Shown piece by piece: positions 62,773 through 64,000 of a stretch of 64,000 nt of DNA. Source of the stretch: Thalassobius sp034670005 (GTDB taxonomy: Bacteria; Pseudomonadota; Alphaproteobacteria; Rhodobacterales; Rhodobacteraceae). Below the pieces are notes generated by a model, which was not told where the DNA came from, did no database searches, and was given only the letters and a program-made list of their open reading frames with translations. Positions within the stretch are counted from its first letter, which is position 1, and every line of letters starts with the position of its first letter. The position numbers and the translations under genes were made by a program. Location: positions 1 to 64,000 of the forward strand of contig NZ_JAXMOH010000012.1 of the NCBI RefSeq assembly GCF_034670005.1. Direction: 5' to 3'.

Positions 62773-63732
62773 ATGAAAGCCTATTATATTTCCGAAAAAG
62801 GCGCACAGCCTGAAGTCTGCGACCTGCCCGATCCAATTCCCGTAAAAGGCGAGGCTTTGGTGAGAATCAGGGCCTGCGGTCTGAATTTCGCCGACCTGTT
62901 GATGATCAAGGGCAAGTATCAGGACACGCCAGAGGCACCATTCATCCTCGGGCTGGAAATGGCCGGGGTAGTGGAGGAACTTGGCCCCGACACCGACGGC
63001 CCTGCCCCGGGCAGCCGGGTGGCGATCTACAGCGGTCAGGGAGGATTGGCCGAACGGGGCTATTTCCCGGTCCACCGGCTGGTAGAAATTCCTGATGGCA
63101 TGAGTTTCGAAGACGCCGCAGCCTTTCAGATCGCCTATGGCACCAGCCATGTCGCGCTGGACCATCGTGCGCAGATGCGCCCCGGCGAAACGCTTCTGGT
63201 TCTTGGGGCGGCTGGCGGGGTCGGATTGACGGCTGTCGAAATCGGCAAACTGATGGGCGCCACAGTCATCGCCTGCGCCCGCGGCGTGGAGAAACTACAG
63301 GCGGCCAAGGCCGCCGGGGCTGACCATTTGATCGACGCCAGAACCGAAGACATCCGTGAAACGGTCAAGGCATTGGGTGGCGCCGACGTGGTTTACGATC
63401 CGGTTGGCGGCGAACAATGGCAGGCAGCGTTTCGCGCTTGTAAGCCCGAAGCGCGGCTGATCCCGATTGGCTTTGCCAGCGGTGAGGTGCCGCAAATCCC
63501 GGCCAATCACCTGCTGGTCAAAAACCTGACCGTGCTGGGACTGTACTGGGGCGGATATCTGAAATTCCGTCCCGATGTGCTGACCGACAGTATGAAAACT
63601 TTGCTGAGCTGGTACGATCAGGGGCGGCTGAAGCCCCATGTCAGCCATGTTCTGCCGCTGGACCGCGCCGCCGAGGGGCTGGAGCTGTTGCGCAAACGCC
63701 AGTCCACCGGCAAGGTTGTGATCACGCCCTGA
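62773..63732 (+). CDS. NADPH:quinone oxidoreductase family protein (zinc-independent MDR)
   Basis: 319 residues. GroES-like N-terminal half (GLNFADLLMIKGKYQDTPEA) and Rossmann C-terminal half with VLGAAGGVGLTAVEIGK near residue 145. No structural-zinc cysteines, as in the quinone oxidoreductase/enoyl reductase branch of the MDR superfamily. Substrate unknown. GGAGG precedes the ATG. The end overlaps the next gene on the other strand by 11 bases. Confidence 0.9.
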   Translation: MKAYYISEKGAQPEVCDLPDPIPVKGEALVRIRACGLNFADLLMIKGKYQDTPEAPFILGLEMAGVVEELGPDTDGPAPGSRVAIYSGQGGLAERGYFPVHRLVEIPDGMSFEDAAAFQIAYGTSHVALDHRAQMRPGETLLVLGAAGGVGLTAVEIGKLMGATVIACARGVEKLQAAKAAGADHLIDARTEDIRETVKALGGADVVYDPVGGEQWQAAFRACKPEARLIPIGFASGEVPQIPANHLLVKNLTVLGLYWGGYLKFRPDVLTDSMKTLLSWYDQGRLKPHVSHVLPLDRAAEGLELLRKRQSTGKVVITP

Positions 63733-64000
63733 GCGGTTCGGGCATTCGCACGGGTTCGTAACCGATCCGGATCATATCGGCCAACCGTGCGACCGGTTCG
63801 CTCGGCCGCTTCCCGGCTGTATACATGTTGATCCTGTAAACGCCCAGATCGGGCAGGTCGGTACCGTCCAGTTCGCTCAGTTGCGGCGGTGCGGTGCCTT
63901 CCAGCATGGTACAAACAGCCAGATCGGCGCTGACCGTTGCTTCGATCGTACGGTCGCTGTCGGTATCCACAACCGAAGTCCAGGACACGCCTGCATTGTC
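63722..64000 (-). CDS. LysR-family regulator, C-terminal part (cut by window end)
   Basis: 93 residues visible; the frame is open to the window edge, so the gene continues beyond it. GVSWTSVVDTDSDRTIEATV, SADLAVCTMLEG and ARLADMIRIGYEP match the last third of LysR effector domains. The DNA-binding part lies outside the window. Confidence 0.8.
   Translation of the reverse strand, partial: DNAGVSWTSVVDTDSDRTIEATVSADLAVCTMLEGTAPPQLSELDGTDLPDLGVYRINMYTAGKRPSEPVARLADMIRIGYEPVRMPEPLRA

Overview
The window is ordinary, gene-dense chromosome of an alphaproteobacterium of the family Rhodobacteraceae (Roseobacter-like). Grounds: high G+C, family-restricted genes (DUF2948, UPF0262, a DUF6497-like protein, PccR), the betI-betC-betB-betA/choXWV arrangement, the pccB-pccA-mcm neighbourhood, and the order hdaA-ppk-ppx. 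I see no rRNA, CRISPR array, prophage, integrase, intact insertion sequence or defence system.

Left part (1-5.1 kb): a gene-poor stretch ends in a frameshifted class III aminotransferase remnant, followed by a galB-galC-galD operon (lower 4,5-cleavage pathway of gallate/protocatechuate). A divergent LysR-type regulator there carries two helix-turn-helix domains in tandem. 5-13 kb: housekeeping operons on the minus strand (infA-maf-RNase E/G-yacG; a small basic ORF-murA-DUF2948-hisD-UPF0262-phosphatase) and tRNA-Thr(GGU). 13-27 kb: proS, a membrane-anchored pentapeptide-repeat protein, an AI-2E family transporter coupled to hdaA, ppk and ppx, then a J-domain/nuclease pair, an acetyltransferase/VOC pair and nhaA.

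27-39 kb: the propionyl-CoA to succinyl-CoA module. Biotin-dependent propionyl-CoA carboxylase (pccA, pccB) and methylmalonyl-CoA mutase lie on the minus strand, interspersed with small lipoproteins and family-specific hypotheticals. An MFS exporter and the regulator pccR follow. A 15-bp motif built on GCAAA/TTTGC half-sites occurs twice between pccB and the MFS gene and once upstream of pccR, and probably marks PccR operators. 39-48.6 kb: uptake and oxidation of choline and choline-O-sulfate to glycine betaine. betI-betC-betB-betA is divergent from choX-choW-choV, with two palindromes in the shared promoter region and a strong hairpin between choX and choW.

48.6-64 kb: a DUF1036 protein, an EamA exporter and a LysE/ArgO exporter precede a 1.1-kb gene-free region (51.27-52.35 kb). 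It holds four perfect DnaA boxes, several near-boxes and a very AT-rich segment, and is a good candidate replication origin. After it come yebC, an SLC13 transporter, a coupled mgtE-fau-ymdB set, guanine deaminase and 8-oxoguanine deaminase around a CAP-domain protein, hisN, an XRE regulator, a quinone oxidoreductase, and the C-terminal end of a LysR regulator cut by the window edge.

The most interesting items are the tandem-HTH LysR protein, the DnaA-box-rich region, the PccR-like operator set and a short intergenic repeat family (five copies). Most genes are confident family calls. Operator, origin and repeat assignments are inferences from motifs seen by eye.
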